Positions 8,069 to 17,326 of a stretch of DNA of 64,000 nucleotides are shown here, piece by piece; the stretch's first letter is position 1, and every line of letters starts with the position of its first letter. The translations under genes and the position numbers were made by a program. The stretch covers positions 1-64,000 of the forward strand of contig JAJPJX010000042.1 of assembly GCA_021324015.1 (NCBI GenBank), read 5' to 3'. The notes under the pieces were generated by a model, which was not told the DNA's origin, made no database searches, and saw nothing but the letters and a program-made list of their open reading frames with translations. This DNA is from Solibacteraceae bacterium (GTDB lineage: Bacteria > Acidobacteriota > Terriglobia > Bryobacterales > Bryobacteraceae).

Positions 8069-9301
8069 GTGAAATCTTCCCATTCTCGCAGGCAGTTCCT
8101 GGCTTATAGCCTGGCGTCACAGACCGCCGGCGCCGCGGCGAAATATGATCTGCTGATCCGTGGCGGCCGGGTGGTCGATCCCTCCCAGGGCCTTTCGACG
8201 GAACGGGATGTCGCCATCTCCGGCCGCCGCATTGCGCTGCTGGCCGAGCGCATCCCCGAATCCGAGGCCCGGCAGGTAGTGGACGCCCGCGGCAAGATTG
8301 TCACCCCCGGACTAATCGATATCCACGTGCATGTCTACGACGGCGTGGCGCCGCTGGGCATTCCGGCGGACCCCAATTGCATCGCCAAGGGAGTCACCAC
8401 GGCCATCGACGCCGGTTCGGCCGGTGCGCACACCTTCCCGGGCCTGCGCAAGTTCATCATCAACCTGGCCGACACGCGCATCTACGCATTGTTGAACATC
8501 TCCGTAGTGGGCCAATCCACGCTCTCCACCGACAATCCCTGGGGAGAACTGCTGGAACTGCGATACGCCAACCCCAAGCTCGCCATCCGCACCATCGAGC
8601 AAAACCGCGACGTCATTCTGGGCGTCAAGATCCGTCTGACCCGCAACATCGCCGGAGACCACGACCTCAAGGCCCTGGGTCTGGCCCGCGAAGCCGCCGA
8701 CGCCGTGCGCCTGCCGCTGATGGTGCACATCGGGGGTTCCTACTCGCCTCTGCCCGCGATCCTGGCCATGATGAAGAAGGGCGATATCATCACGCACAGT
8801 TTCCGCGGAGGCGACGGCGGCATCCTGGACGCCAAAGGCCGCGTGCTGCCGGAGGTCCGGGCTGCCATCGCCCGCGGGGTTCACATGGACATCGGCCACG
8901 GCGCCGGCAGCTTTTCCTTCGACACCGCCGAAAAGACGCTCCGGCAGGGGGTGTTGCCCGGAACCATCTCGAGCGATGTGCACCAGTTCAACGTCAATGG
9001 CCCGGTCTTCGACCTGGCTACGACGCTTTCCAAGTTCCTGCACCTGGGCCTGACCCTCGAACAGGTCATCGAGCGCGCCACCACCAACGCCGCCAACGCC
9101 TTCGGATTCGCCGGCGGACTTGGCAGCCTGAAGCCGGGAGCCGAAGCCGATGCGGCGGTGTTCGACTTGCAGGAAGGCAACTTCGAATTCACCGACTCGC
9201 TCGGCGCCAAGCGCACCGGTCACCAAAAGCTGGCGCCGCTGGCCACCGTGAAAGGCGGGAAGATCTACGGCTCGGCGTCAATCCCGGTCGTCACGCTGTA
9301 G
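8069..9301 (+). CDS. Tat-exported amidohydrolase / deacetylase-family metallohydrolase
   Basis: A 410-residue protein, taken from the GTG at 8069, begins with a twin-arginine signal (SRRQFL) followed by a short hydrophobic stretch. The mature part is an amidohydrolase-superfamily TIM barrel: the beta-sandwich start LLIRGGRVVDPS, the metal-binding IDIHVHVYD, a lysine in VKIRL that could be the carbamylated bridge, then HIGGSY, THSFRG and SSDVHQ. This motif order fits the dihydroorotase/adenine-deaminase-like 'amidohydrolase/deacetylase metallohydrolases'. Substrate unknown. The start is not certain, since an in-frame GTG lies 18 bases upstream. Its 3' end overlaps the opposite-strand CehA-like gene by 24 bases. 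Confidence 0.75.
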   Translation: MKSSHSRRQFLAYSLASQTAGAAAKYDLLIRGGRVVDPSQGLSTERDVAISGRRIALLAERIPESEARQVVDARGKIVTPGLIDIHVHVYDGVAPLGIPADPNCIAKGVTTAIDAGSAGAHTFPGLRKFIINLADTRIYALLNISVVGQSTLSTDNPWGELLELRYANPKLAIRTIEQNRDVILGVKIRLTRNIAGDHDLKALGLAREAADAVRLPLMVHIGGSYSPLPAILAMMKKGDIITHSFRGGDGGILDAKGRVLPEVRAAIARGVHMDIGHGAGSFSFDTAEKTLRQGVLPGTISSDVHQFNVNGPVFDLATTLSKFLHLGLTLEQVIERATTNAANAFGFAGGLGSLKPGAEADAAVFDLQEGNFEFTDSLGAKRTGHQKLAPLATVKGGKIYGSASIPVVTL

Positions 9302-10840
9302 CCGGCGCAGCGCGCGCTCGGCATCGGCAAAAAACTGGTTGCGCTGCGCCTCGGAAGCGAAGATCAGACCCGCGTTTCTGTACCAGTCCACCTCCGCCTG
9401 CCAGCGCGCGGCCAGCCTCTCGCGGTCCTCCCGCACCGAGACTGGCTTGCCGTCCTTCAACACGTAGACCGGGTTGGTGTGTGCCTGGATCTCGGGTTCC
9501 CCCGCCTCCTTCCGCGCCGCCGTCCGCGCTGCCACCCAGCAGCTTTCCTGCGGATCGATTTTGGCGGAAAGCGTTAGGCTCGTGCGCCGGCCGTCGCCCG
9601 GAACCGCCGCCACCACCTGCCCGTTGCGGACGATCTCCAACTTCTCGAGCGGCCGGAAGAAACTGGCCGTCGCCGTAGCCGTGCCGTCCTCCGCCCGCAC
9701 CTCCACCAGCGGTCCGTTGCTGACCACCACATTGCCCTGGTGCACGCCTTCGGCCCAAGTTTCGTAGGGCGACCCGTTGGCGCGCGCCTTCACCAGGGTG
9801 CGCTCCGGCCCCAGCAGCGGGATATATCGCGGCCAGGACGTCTGGCGGGTGAAGCCCGCCGGAAAATCGCTGCCCGCAATCCCGGTCACCCGGAAGCCGG
9901 CGTTCAGCAGTTCGTACCAGGGTCCGGTCTTCAGCACCCCGAACTGGAATACCTCGACGAAGTCGATCTTGCCCAGGGCCAGGTCCATCAGCAGCGTCGA
10001 GTGGGGCATGGATCCGTTGAAGTGCGCGTAGCCTACCGTGGCGCCCAGCGCCCGCCCGCGCTCGAACAGGACCCCGGGATACGGATACGCCTCCGGCGAA
10101 TTCGCGTACATGCTGCCCACGCTCAGCGGACGCACCATCTCACGCCCGCCCAGCAGGTTCACGTGCCCGTAAAACTGGCTGCGCGACTCGTGCCCCGGCC
10201 GGATGGAGTAGCCCGGCCGCCAGGCTTCTCCCGCCCGCCCGAAGGCGTACTGCACGGCAGCGTCCATCTGCCGTTGCAGTTGCAGGAAATTGCCCACGGA
10301 GAGATCTTCGGCTTCGAGCCACTTCAGGTAAACGTCGTTGTCTTCTTTCGAACGCGTGAGGTGGATGTGGTCGTCGCCGGAAAGCCACTCGCCGCGCGCG
10401 GCGCCGGCCCAGTTGCGCAGCCGCAGGGCCACGCGGCGCGTCTCGCCGGCCTTCAGGTCGAACTCCTCGGCCGCCGGCACGAAGAACAGCCCGCGGTACG
10501 CTTCCACCCGGTAGTGTCCCGCCGGCAGATCAAAGGCCGCGCGGCCCTTCAGCAGCAGGAAGTGCGATTGGTCGTTACAGGTGACTTCCAGAACCGCCGG
10601 ATCGGCGCTGTTGCGCCACAACCGCTCGCGATAGAACAAGTCCACGCGCAGCGGCAGCATGGCCTGGACCGGGCTGAACCGGAACGGCTTGCCTTCCTTG
10701 AACAGGTAGACGCGGGCGGGCATCAGCGGCTCGATCGCAAGTTCCAGGTGGGAAGACAGGCGGGCGTCGCCCGATTCCCGGAACTGCGCCCACGCCAGCG
10801 CCAGGGCGAATAACGATAGCGCTACGCTTCGAATACCCAC
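9278..10840 (-). CDS. exported CehA/McbA-family metallohydrolase
   Basis: The 520-residue product starts at a GTG with a signal peptide (residues 1-18, ending in AWAQ). After a beta-rich N-terminal part, a PHP-like metallohydrolase domain begins at GEWLSGDDHIHLTRS, where the DHIH pair is the expected metal site; GYAHFNG and GIAGSDFPAG supply further likely ligands. This layout is typical of the CehA/McbA family, whose founding members hydrolyse carbaryl-type esters, but most members have unknown substrates. Its first 19 bases overlap the end of the upstream Tat-amidohydrolase gene, so the two are one transcript and probably act on related periplasmic substrates. Confidence 0.75.
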   Translation of the reverse strand: MGIRSVALSLFALALAWAQFRESGDARLSSHLELAIEPLMPARVYLFKEGKPFRFSPVQAMLPLRVDLFYRERLWRNSADPAVLEVTCNDQSHFLLLKGRAAFDLPAGHYRVEAYRGLFFVPAAEEFDLKAGETRRVALRLRNWAGAARGEWLSGDDHIHLTRSKEDNDVYLKWLEAEDLSVGNFLQLQRQMDAAVQYAFGRAGEAWRPGYSIRPGHESRSQFYGHVNLLGGREMVRPLSVGSMYANSPEAYPYPGVLFERGRALGATVGYAHFNGSMPHSTLLMDLALGKIDFVEVFQFGVLKTGPWYELLNAGFRVTGIAGSDFPAGFTRQTSWPRYIPLLGPERTLVKARANGSPYETWAEGVHQGNVVVSNGPLVEVRAEDGTATATASFFRPLEKLEIVRNGQVVAAVPGDGRRTSLTLSAKIDPQESCWVAARTAARKEAGEPEIQAHTNPVYVLKDGKPVSVREDRERLAARWQAEVDWYRNAGLIFASEAQRNQFFADAERALRRLQRDDRD

Positions 10841-12462
10841 CGGCCCCCCACCATGGTGCGTTCCACCGGAATACGGATCAGCGACTGCGGGTCCTCGCGC
10901 GTGGGATCGCGACCCAGCACCACCAGGTCCGCCAGTTTGCCCGGCTCGATCGACCCCTTGCGGTCTTCCTCAAATGAGGCATAGGCGCCGTGCAGAGTGG
11001 CCACGCGCAGGAACTCCTCCACGCCAATGCGCTGCCGCGGTCCCCAAACATTCCCCTTCATGTCTGTGCGAGTGACGCACGACTGCATGGCCATCATGGG
11101 TTCGAACGGACCGGGCGGATAGTCCGAGGCCAGCGTGGGCCTTATGCCCGCATCCAGAAAACTACGCATGGCGAACATGGAGTTGAGCCGCTGGGCGCCA
11201 TACTCACGCATCTTCTCGCCGTGATAGTAGACGTAGGTGCAGAAGGGCGTCGGAATCGCCCCCAGCGCCTTGATGCGCCGCAGCAGGCTCTCATTGATAA
11301 GGGTGCAGTGCTCCACCCGGAAGCGCGGATCGCGCCGCGGAGATTCGCGTTGCAGGCGCTCGTAGACGCGCAGCGTGATGTCGATCCCGACATCGCCGTT
11401 CGAGTGGATGCCGATCTGCCATCCGGCCTCGTGCGCTTTGCGGCCATAGGCATAAAGCTCCTCCTCGGGCATTACCAGGATCCCGTAATCGCCCGGACGG
11501 CCGGCATAGGGTTGCGAGAGCCGCGCCGTGCGCTCCGAAATCGACCCGTCGCAGGTCATCTTCATGGCGCCCACGCGCACCCATTCGTCTCCCAGCCCCG
11601 TACGCACCCCGGCCGCCAGCATGCGGTCGATTGCCGTGTAGCCGATCAAGCAGTAGACCCGGACGGAAAGTTCGCCCGCCTCGCGCGCGTCCTGGTACGC
11701 CCGCAGATCCTCGGGAGTGCCGTAGGCGTCGTGCACCGAGGTGATGCCGGTTTTTACCAGCATCTGCGAGATCAGCTTGACGCCTTCGCGATAGTCCGCC
11801 CGGCTGAAGTACGAAGGGATCACCTTGTGGAACGGCTCTGTGGCCCTCTCGCGCAGCCCGCCCGTGAGGCGTCCCGCGGCATCCCGGTCGAATTTGCCTC
11901 CGGGCGGATCGGCCACCGTCTCCGGAACCCCGGCCGCGCGGAAAGCCAGCGAATTCACATAGGCTGTATGCCCGCCGCGGTGTTGGATGAACACTGGGTG
12001 CTGCGTCGTGGAGGCATCCAGGTCTTCCCGCGTCAGCTTCCTGCCCTCTTCCGTCTTGGTGTCGTCGTATTTGAACCCCAGGACCCACTGCCCCGCGGGT
12101 GTCTTTGCCGCTCGTCGCCGGATGGCCTCCTGAATGGCGCGGATGGATCGCAGATCGCAATCCACTTCGCGCAGGTGGGCTCGTCCCGCGCTGGCCGGAT
12201 GCGAATGCGCGTCAACGAATCCCGGCACTACGGTCTTGCCCTCCAGGTCGATCTGGCGTGTGCCGGGCTTCGCCAGCGCGCGGATATCCACATTCGACCC
12301 CGCTGCCAGAAAGCGTCCTCCGGCGATCGCCACTGCTTCCGCCCGCGGTTGGCGCGGGTCTACGGTGAAGATGTTGGCGTGATGGAGGATGGTTTCGGGT
12401 TCCGCTTTCCGCAGGGACACGGCCGCGGTCGAGAGAAATTCGCGGCGCGATAGCGCAGGCAT
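10822..12462 (-). CDS. Tat-exported amidohydrolase (YtcJ / Amidohydro_3 type)
   Basis: The 546-residue protein opens with a twin-arginine signal (LSRREFLSTAAVS). The catalytic part begins TILHHANIFTVDP and carries the metal motif VVPGFVDAHSHP, the QHRGGHTAYVNS segment seen in the YtcJ branch, FRVEHCT, and a late aspartate in LASDYPPG. This branch acts on exocyclic C-N bonds, and members include N-substituted formamide deformylases, so an amide or imidate hydrolase role is likely but the substrate is unknown. It is the first gene of a two-gene unit with the CehA-like gene. The ATG at 12462 is well supported by the position of the Tat motif. Confidence 0.8.
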   Translation of the reverse strand: MPALSRREFLSTAAVSLRKAEPETILHHANIFTVDPRQPRAEAVAIAGGRFLAAGSNVDIRALAKPGTRQIDLEGKTVVPGFVDAHSHPASAGRAHLREVDCDLRSIRAIQEAIRRRAAKTPAGQWVLGFKYDDTKTEEGRKLTREDLDASTTQHPVFIQHRGGHTAYVNSLAFRAAGVPETVADPPGGKFDRDAAGRLTGGLRERATEPFHKVIPSYFSRADYREGVKLISQMLVKTGITSVHDAYGTPEDLRAYQDAREAGELSVRVYCLIGYTAIDRMLAAGVRTGLGDEWVRVGAMKMTCDGSISERTARLSQPYAGRPGDYGILVMPEEELYAYGRKAHEAGWQIGIHSNGDVGIDITLRVYERLQRESPRRDPRFRVEHCTLINESLLRRIKALGAIPTPFCTYVYYHGEKMREYGAQRLNSMFAMRSFLDAGIRPTLASDYPPGPFEPMMAMQSCVTRTDMKGNVWGPRQRIGVEEFLRVATLHGAYASFEEDRKGSIEPGKLADLVVLGRDPTREDPQSLIRIPVERTMVGGRWVFEA

Positions 12463-12517
12463 GCGCTAAATCATATGGCCCCCCGCCCCGCCGGCGCAAC
12501 GGGCCGTCTCGAAACGC

Positions 12518-12547
12518 CGCCGGCCCAGTTCACTTCCTGGGCCGGCG
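12518..12547 (-). terminator. hairpin terminator after the TonB-dependent receptor gene
   Basis: A perfect 11-bp GC-rich stem (CGCCGGCCCAG / CTGGGCCGGCG) with an 8-base loop starts 5 bases beyond the stop codon of the receptor gene. A short TTTC follows on the minus strand, so it is a plausible but weak intrinsic terminator separating the receptor from the amidohydrolase gene downstream. Confidence 0.6.
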
Positions 12548-12552
12548 TCTGC

Positions 12553-15500
12553 TCAAAATTCGAACTTCAGCCCGAACTGCAGGTCGCGATTATCCGAGTT
12601 GGTCGTAGTGATCTGCCCCACGGTGCGCGATCCGATGTTGGCGTCCGGGAAGCCGAAGTACGGGCTGTTGGTCAGATTGAAGGAATCCAGGCGGAACTGG
12701 ACGTTGAAGCGCTCGCCGATGCGGTTGTTCTTGACAAAGGAAACGTCGAAGCCCACCTGGCCCGGCGAATACAGCACGCCTCGCGCCGAATTTCCGTAGG
12801 TGTTGGGCGGGGGCGCCGCGAAGTCGTTCGGGTTGAACCAGAGTTGGCGGTCCGCGTTCGAGAGTGTGCCGGGGCCAATCCGGTTCGGCCAACTGGGCGC
12901 GCCGTTGTTGACGCCCTGGGCGAGGTACACCGTGAACGGGCGGCCCGTGGAGAGAGTGGTGATGCCGCTCAAGGCCCATCCGCCGACGATCCACCTTGCC
13001 GGCCCGCTGTTGACCCAGCGCTGGCCTTTTCCGAACGGAAGTTCGTAGAGGTAGCTGGCCACGAACCGGTGCTTCACGTCGAAGCCCGAGGGGCCGCGCC
13101 CGGCGCGGAGATTGGTGATGGTCTGCGGGTTGCCGACGGCGCCGCCGCCGCTGGCCGCTGACCCTGCGTAGTCCAGGTTCTTCGCGTAGGTGTAAGCCAC
13201 CAGGAACTGCAGGCCCGAGGAGAACCGCTTTTCGAGCTTGGTGGAAAGGCCGTGGTAGCTGGAGGAGTTCATCGGGTCAAAGACGCTGATACTGGACACG
13301 TTGGCGATGGGCTGCAACAGGCGGCGGGATTGCTGCGAGCCGATGCCGGGCTGGATCTCGTTGGGGTTGTAACCGAACAGCAGGTGCGTGCTGTGGCTGC
13401 CGGCATAGGCAACCTCGGCCACCATGCTTTGGTTGATCTGCCGCTCGATGTTGAAATTCCAGGTCATCATCGAAGGGGTTTCGTTGCGGAACGAATGGCC
13501 CAGCACGCCGACGGGGTTGGCATTCAGTTCCGCCGCCGTCCGCGGTTTCACGGTCTGGATGGCCGGGAACGGATGATCGATGGTGGGAATGACCGCCCAA
13601 TTGGTCGGGTTGACCGGGATGTTACCGTAAGGTGTCTGCGAAACGACATAGGGTACCTGCTCGCCGATCAGGTTCGAGCCGGAAGGCATCTCCGGGAAGT
13701 AGCTGATGGCGTAGCCGGACCGGATGACGGTCTTGCCGTCCCCACTGACGTCGTAGGCCAAGCCGACGCGCGGGCCGACATTGCCGTAGCGGGTCTGCTT
13801 GTTGGCCGTGTCGGAGACGCCGTTCTCCCCGGCGTACACCAGTTGCAGGAGGCTCCGGTCGAAGTTCACCAGGCGGTTGCGGATCTCCCTGTCGGGAATG
13901 AAGATGTCGTATCTTACGCCCAGGTTCAGGGTGAGCCGCCGGGAGGCCTTCCAATCATCCTGGAAATACCAACTGTGATCCTGGTTGGTCGTGTAATACG
14001 GCTCCAGCAGGATGCTGCGCCCGCTGCCGCCGCTGATGTAGCCCAGTAGCAGGGTGGCCATACCCGTTCCCTGGGTGTTGGTGACCGGATCATTGGTGAA
14101 ATTCCGGCCGAAGAGCATATTGCCGCGGGGACCGCCACCCGGAGGTCCAGTGTAAGGCGAGGTCATGCGCCGCACGTAGCGGTAACCGAACTTGGTCTGA
14201 TGCCGGCCTAGAGTCCACGAGACGCCGTCTTCCAACTGCCAGTGGGTCTCCCGCGGATTGGCAGGCAGGAAGCCCGGCCCGCCGCTTAGCCCGGTGAAAT
14301 CGTTGACATCAATACCCGGAATCCCGGAACTGTATTGGGAGATGTTCACGCCCTGAATACCCAACGAGGTCGCCGCATTGTGGCCCATATCGGATTGCCG
14401 GGTAAACGGGTTGGTGCGGGCGAAGCCGCCGCGGAACTCGTTGATCAGGTTGGCGCGGAAAACGTGCGTTTCGTTGATTGCCAGACCCTGCGTTGTGAGG
14501 TCGGTAACTTGCAGACCGGCCACGTACGGGCCTAAATCGTATTTTTGACCGGCCGCGGCGGGTGTCGGGAGGCAGCAGTTGGCCTGCCCCTGCGGCGCGC
14601 TGAGCCGGTAGGTCTCGTAGCTGTAGCGGGTGAAGAACGAGTCGCTATTCGAAATCTGGTGATCCACGCGCACGTTGAAGCCGTCGTCGTTGACGGCCCG
14701 CGGCACGCTGCTGGTGTAGTTATTGAAATTGCCCGGACCGTTCGGCATCGGGTAGATGCTGGCCACGTTCAGCCCCACCGCGTTGATCCGGCTGGAGGGG
14801 ATCACGTTTCCGGCGAACAGATCGCGCAGGTATTGCGGGTTGCTGGCGGTGACCGGCTTGGTGGAATCGAAATTCGGGTTGAGCCTGGTGGTCAGCGGGT
14901 CGTAAATCCGGATCAGATTGCCGCTCTGATCCGTGAACCGGCTGAAGTCGCCTGCGCGCGTATTGGAGTCCGGAACCGTATTCACAAAGGTCAGGCCCTT
15001 CCTCTCACGGGTGCCGAAGTAGTCCATGAAGAAGAAGGTCTTGTTCTTCCCGTTGTAGAGTTTGGGCAAAATGACCGGTCCCCCGCCCGCTGCCCCGAAT
15101 TGGTTGCGGCGGTAGGGCGGCTTTGCCTGCGGCACGGCGTTGAAGTAGTTCCGGGCATCCAGCAGATCGTTGCGCAAAAACTCGAAGGCATTGCCGTGAA
15201 AGTCGTTGCTGCCGGATTTGGTCGATACCGAGACCACCCCCGCTCCGCGTCCGAACTCGGCGGAGAAAGTGCCGGTGAGCACCTTGAACTCCCGCACCGA
15301 TTCGATCGAGGGTTGCACGATCACGGTGTTAAAGCTGTACTCGTTGTTGTCGATGCCGTCCACCAGCCAGGCGTTCACGTTGGCCTGGCTACCCAGCGCG
15401 TTGAAGTTGGACGCCGCGCGGGGGTTGAACGAACTCTGCCCCGAGAGGTTCTCGCCCTGCTGCCCGGGCGTCACGTTAGGCGCGAGGTAGACGAGCTGCG

Positions 15501-15960
15501 CGAAATTGCGCCCGTTCAGCGGCAGTTCGCGAACCGCTCTCTCGGTCACCACCTGGCCGAGTTCGGCGGTCTCGGACTTGACGAGCGGAGCCGCCGCGGT
15601 CACCACCACCGACTCGGTCACCTGCCCGACTTCCAGGCTGAAGTCCACCCTGGCCTTCTGATCCACCTGCAACTCGAACGGCTTGCTGGCTTCCTTGCGA
15701 AAGCCTTCTTTTTCGACGGTGACCTCGTATGTTCCGGGAATCAGGAACGGCGCATAGTACGCTCCGTTCTCATCGGATTGAAAGTTTTGCACCGTCCCCT
15801 TGGAAATTTCCCGTATGCTGATAGCCGCTCCGGTGACTACCGCACCGGATGTGTCGCGCACGTTTCCAAGGATGGTGCCGGTCGTGACCTGCGCCATCAT
15901 GGCTGCACTGCCGCAAGCCAGAAAGAGCAGGACGAGACCAATCGCTGAGGATCGTTTCAT
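12553..15960 (-). CDS. TonB-dependent receptor with carboxypeptidase-regulatory-like N-terminus (Oar-like)
   Basis: A 1135-residue outer-membrane protein. A signal peptide (residues 1-23, ending MMAQ) is followed by a carboxypeptidase-regulatory-like beta-sandwich (about 25-110; GTILGNVRDTSGAVV and GTYEVTVEKEGF). A plug-type region comes next (about 115-250; LPLNGRNFAQLVYLAPN, WLVDGIDNNEYS, EFGRGAGVVSVSTKSGSNDFHG), then a large beta-barrel ending LQFGLKFEF. This is the expanded Oar/CarboxypepD_reg family of Acidobacteriota, thought to import oligosaccharides or peptides. GGAGA lies 8 bases before the ATG and a promoter candidate is upstream. No SusD partner is adjacent, so the substrate is unknown. 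Confidence 0.9.
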   Translation of the reverse strand: MKRSSAIGLVLLFLACGSAAMMAQVTTGTILGNVRDTSGAVVTGAAISIREISKGTVQNFQSDENGAYYAPFLIPGTYEVTVEKEGFRKEASKPFELQVDQKARVDFSLEVGQVTESVVVTAAAPLVKSETAELGQVVTERAVRELPLNGRNFAQLVYLAPNVTPGQQGENLSGQSSFNPRAASNFNALGSQANVNAWLVDGIDNNEYSFNTVIVQPSIESVREFKVLTGTFSAEFGRGAGVVSVSTKSGSNDFHGNAFEFLRNDLLDARNYFNAVPQAKPPYRRNQFGAAGGGPVILPKLYNGKNKTFFFMDYFGTRERKGLTFVNTVPDSNTRAGDFSRFTDQSGNLIRIYDPLTTRLNPNFDSTKPVTASNPQYLRDLFAGNVIPSSRINAVGLNVASIYPMPNGPGNFNNYTSSVPRAVNDDGFNVRVDHQISNSDSFFTRYSYETYRLSAPQGQANCCLPTPAAAGQKYDLGPYVAGLQVTDLTTQGLAINETHVFRANLINEFRGGFARTNPFTRQSDMGHNAATSLGIQGVNISQYSSGIPGIDVNDFTGLSGGPGFLPANPRETHWQLEDGVSWTLGRHQTKFGYRYVRRMTSPYTGPPGGGPRGNMLFGRNFTNDPVTNTQGTGMATLLLGYISGGSGRSILLEPYYTTNQDHSWYFQDDWKASRRLTLNLGVRYDIFIPDREIRNRLVNFDRSLLQLVYAGENGVSDTANKQTRYGNVGPRVGLAYDVSGDGKTVIRSGYAISYFPEMPSGSNLIGEQVPYVVSQTPYGNIPVNPTNWAVIPTIDHPFPAIQTVKPRTAAELNANPVGVLGHSFRNETPSMMTWNFNIERQINQSMVAEVAYAGSHSTHLLFGYNPNEIQPGIGSQQSRRLLQPIANVSSISVFDPMNSSSYHGLSTKLEKRFSSGLQFLVAYTYAKNLDYAGSAASGGGAVGNPQTITNLRAGRGPSGFDVKHRFVASYLYELPFGKGQRWVNSGPARWIVGGWALSGITTLSTGRPFTVYLAQGVNNGAPSWPNRIGPGTLSNADRQLWFNPNDFAAPPPNTYGNSARGVLYSPGQVGFDVSFVKNNRIGERFNVQFRLDSFNLTNSPYFGFPDANIGSRTVGQITTTNSDNRDLQFGLKFEF

Positions 15961-16039
15961 GGTCTATCTCCGTACGCTTGACCCGTTGTGCCTGGCCCTA
16001 AAGCAAACTTCTCAAGCTGTATTCAGTTAAGCGGATCTG

Positions 16040-16069
16040 ATTATATTAGTCAAGGGGTAAGTGTCTGAA
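16040..16069 (-). promoter_or_regulatory. candidate promoter of the TonB-dependent receptor gene
   Basis: On the minus strand a perfect TATAAT (16045-16040) is preceded by TTCAGA (16069-16064) with an 18-base spacer. It would give a 5' leader of about 70 bases before the ATG at 15960. A TTGACT also lies in the spacer but has no good -10 of its own. Confidence 0.45.
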
Positions 16070-16102
16070 TCCACAGATCGTCCAGGCGGGGAGCGTGGCC
16101 CG

Positions 16103-16927
16103 TTATTTGACTTGTTCCAGGCGCCGGTAGACCTCGCGCTTGGATAGGCCGCGGCGTCGGGCCACCGCTTTGATGGCGTCCATCCGGGGGATGCCCTGGC
16201 GCACGCAGTTCTCCACGGCGTCCTCGATCGGCTCGTTTTCCTGGACGGTTGCGGCGCTCCTGCCGATGAGCAACGTGATCTCGCCTTTGACCGAGGCACG
16301 AGCTGCCAGATCGGCGCGTATCTCCTCCGCCGTGCCGCGCAGGAACTCTTCGTGGACCTTGGTAAGTTCCCGGGCCACCACCACTGGCCGGGGGCCCAGC
16401 ACGCGCTGGATGTCGGCCAGGACTTCGAGGATGCGGTGCGGAGCCTCGTAGAACACCAAGGTGACGCTCTCGTCGCGGAGCGCCTCCAGCACGCGCTCGC
16501 GCTGGCCGGAGCGGGCGGGAAGGAAACCGCCGAAACGGAAAGCGTCGGTGGGCAGGCCGGAAGCGGCCAGGGCGGCGATCAGGGCCACCGGTCCGGGCAC
16601 CGGTTCCACCGGAATACCGGCTTCGATGGCGGCGCGCACCAGCCGATAGCCCGGATCGGAGACCAGCGGCATTCCGGCATCCGAGACCAGGGCGATGCTA
16701 GCCCCTTCAGACAGGCGCCCGGCCAGTTCGGCCGCGCGGGCTGCTTCGTTATGCTCGTGATAACTCGCCATGGGCCGGTCGATGCCATAGTGCTGGAGCA
16801 GCTTGCGAGTCTGCCGGGTGTCCTCGCAGGCGATCAAGGAAACTTCACGCAAAACGCGCACGGCGCGGTAGGTGATGTCCTCCAGGTTGCCGATGGGCGT
16901 GGCCACCAGATACAGAGTGCCCGGCAC
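16103..16927 (-). CDS. rsmI: 16S rRNA (cytidine(1402)-2'-O)-methyltransferase RsmI
   Basis: The enzyme methylates the ribose of C1402 of 16S rRNA using S-adenosylmethionine. From the GTG at 16927 the protein has 274 residues and begins PGTLYLVATPIGNLEDIT, the canonical RsmI start. ACEDTRQTRKLL, SDAGMPLVSDPG and VPGPVA(L) are the tetrapyrrole-methylase-fold SAM motifs. The C-terminus (RRRGLSKREVYRRLEQ) is the usual small helix-turn-helix-like tail. An ATG at 17023 is in frame, but its extra 32 residues have no family match. A TATACT just upstream of the GTG would leave almost no leader, so leaderless translation is possible. It stands alone next to a decayed region. Confidence 0.9.
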   Translation of the reverse strand: MPGTLYLVATPIGNLEDITYRAVRVLREVSLIACEDTRQTRKLLQHYGIDRPMASYHEHNEAARAAELAGRLSEGASIALVSDAGMPLVSDPGYRLVRAAIEAGIPVEPVPGPVALIAALAASGLPTDAFRFGGFLPARSGQRERVLEALRDESVTLVFYEAPHRILEVLADIQRVLGPRPVVVARELTKVHEEFLRGTAEEIRADLAARASVKGEITLLIGRSAATVQENEPIEDAVENCVRQGIPRMDAIKAVARRRGLSKREVYRRLEQVK

Positions 16928-17004
16928 CCTTTGAGTATAAAGGCGTGTGCTACGAAGGCGTGCAAGATGACGCGCCAGACGACACCGGCGAATAGTTGCA
17001 CAAT

Positions 17005-17166
17005 TTGAAGCTCCCCGAGGCACGGGCCGACGCGGTGGTCGACGCGCTGATCACCAGGCACCGCATCGCTGCCGGACGCCTGAAGAATTCGGGTGTCGGC
17101 CCTCTCGCTCCGGTCGCCTCCAACCAGACGGAGGAGGGCCGGGCGAAGAACCGCCGCGTTGAGCGC
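17005..17166 (+). pseudogene. OmpA C-terminal domain fragment
   Basis: About 54 codons in one frame read LPEARADAVVDALI, then GVGPLAPVASN and TEEGRAKNRRVE. These are unmistakably the end of a peptidoglycan-binding OmpA/MotB domain, including the NRRVE terminus. No start codon, signal peptide or N-terminal half of the domain precedes it; the sequence runs directly into the rsmI promoter region. After NRRVER it loses protein character. It is a remnant of an OmpA-family gene whose 5' part was deleted. Confidence 0.7.
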
Positions 17167-17326
17167 CCCTTCCCTACAGCGGGCGGGGGAGCGCGTGGGG
17201 AATCGGTGGAAACCACCCCTGAAATAGTCAGCCGGCTCCGAATTCTTTCTGAGTGGTCTTGGCCATCGCCAAACACTACGGCCGCCCTGGCGCTCCCGCT
17301 CGCGTGTTGGCGGTACCAGTTCGCCC

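Noticed and set aside
16046-16063. TTGACT as -35 of the receptor promoter
   Set aside because: No acceptable -10 lies 16-18 bases downstream; the TATAAT with upstream TTCAGA is a better pair.
17167-17326. Small ORF VLAIAKHYGRPGAPARVLAV as a gene fragment
   Set aside because: It matches no family I know, has no start signal and overlaps the 3' side of the membrane-protein gene frame; treated as noise.
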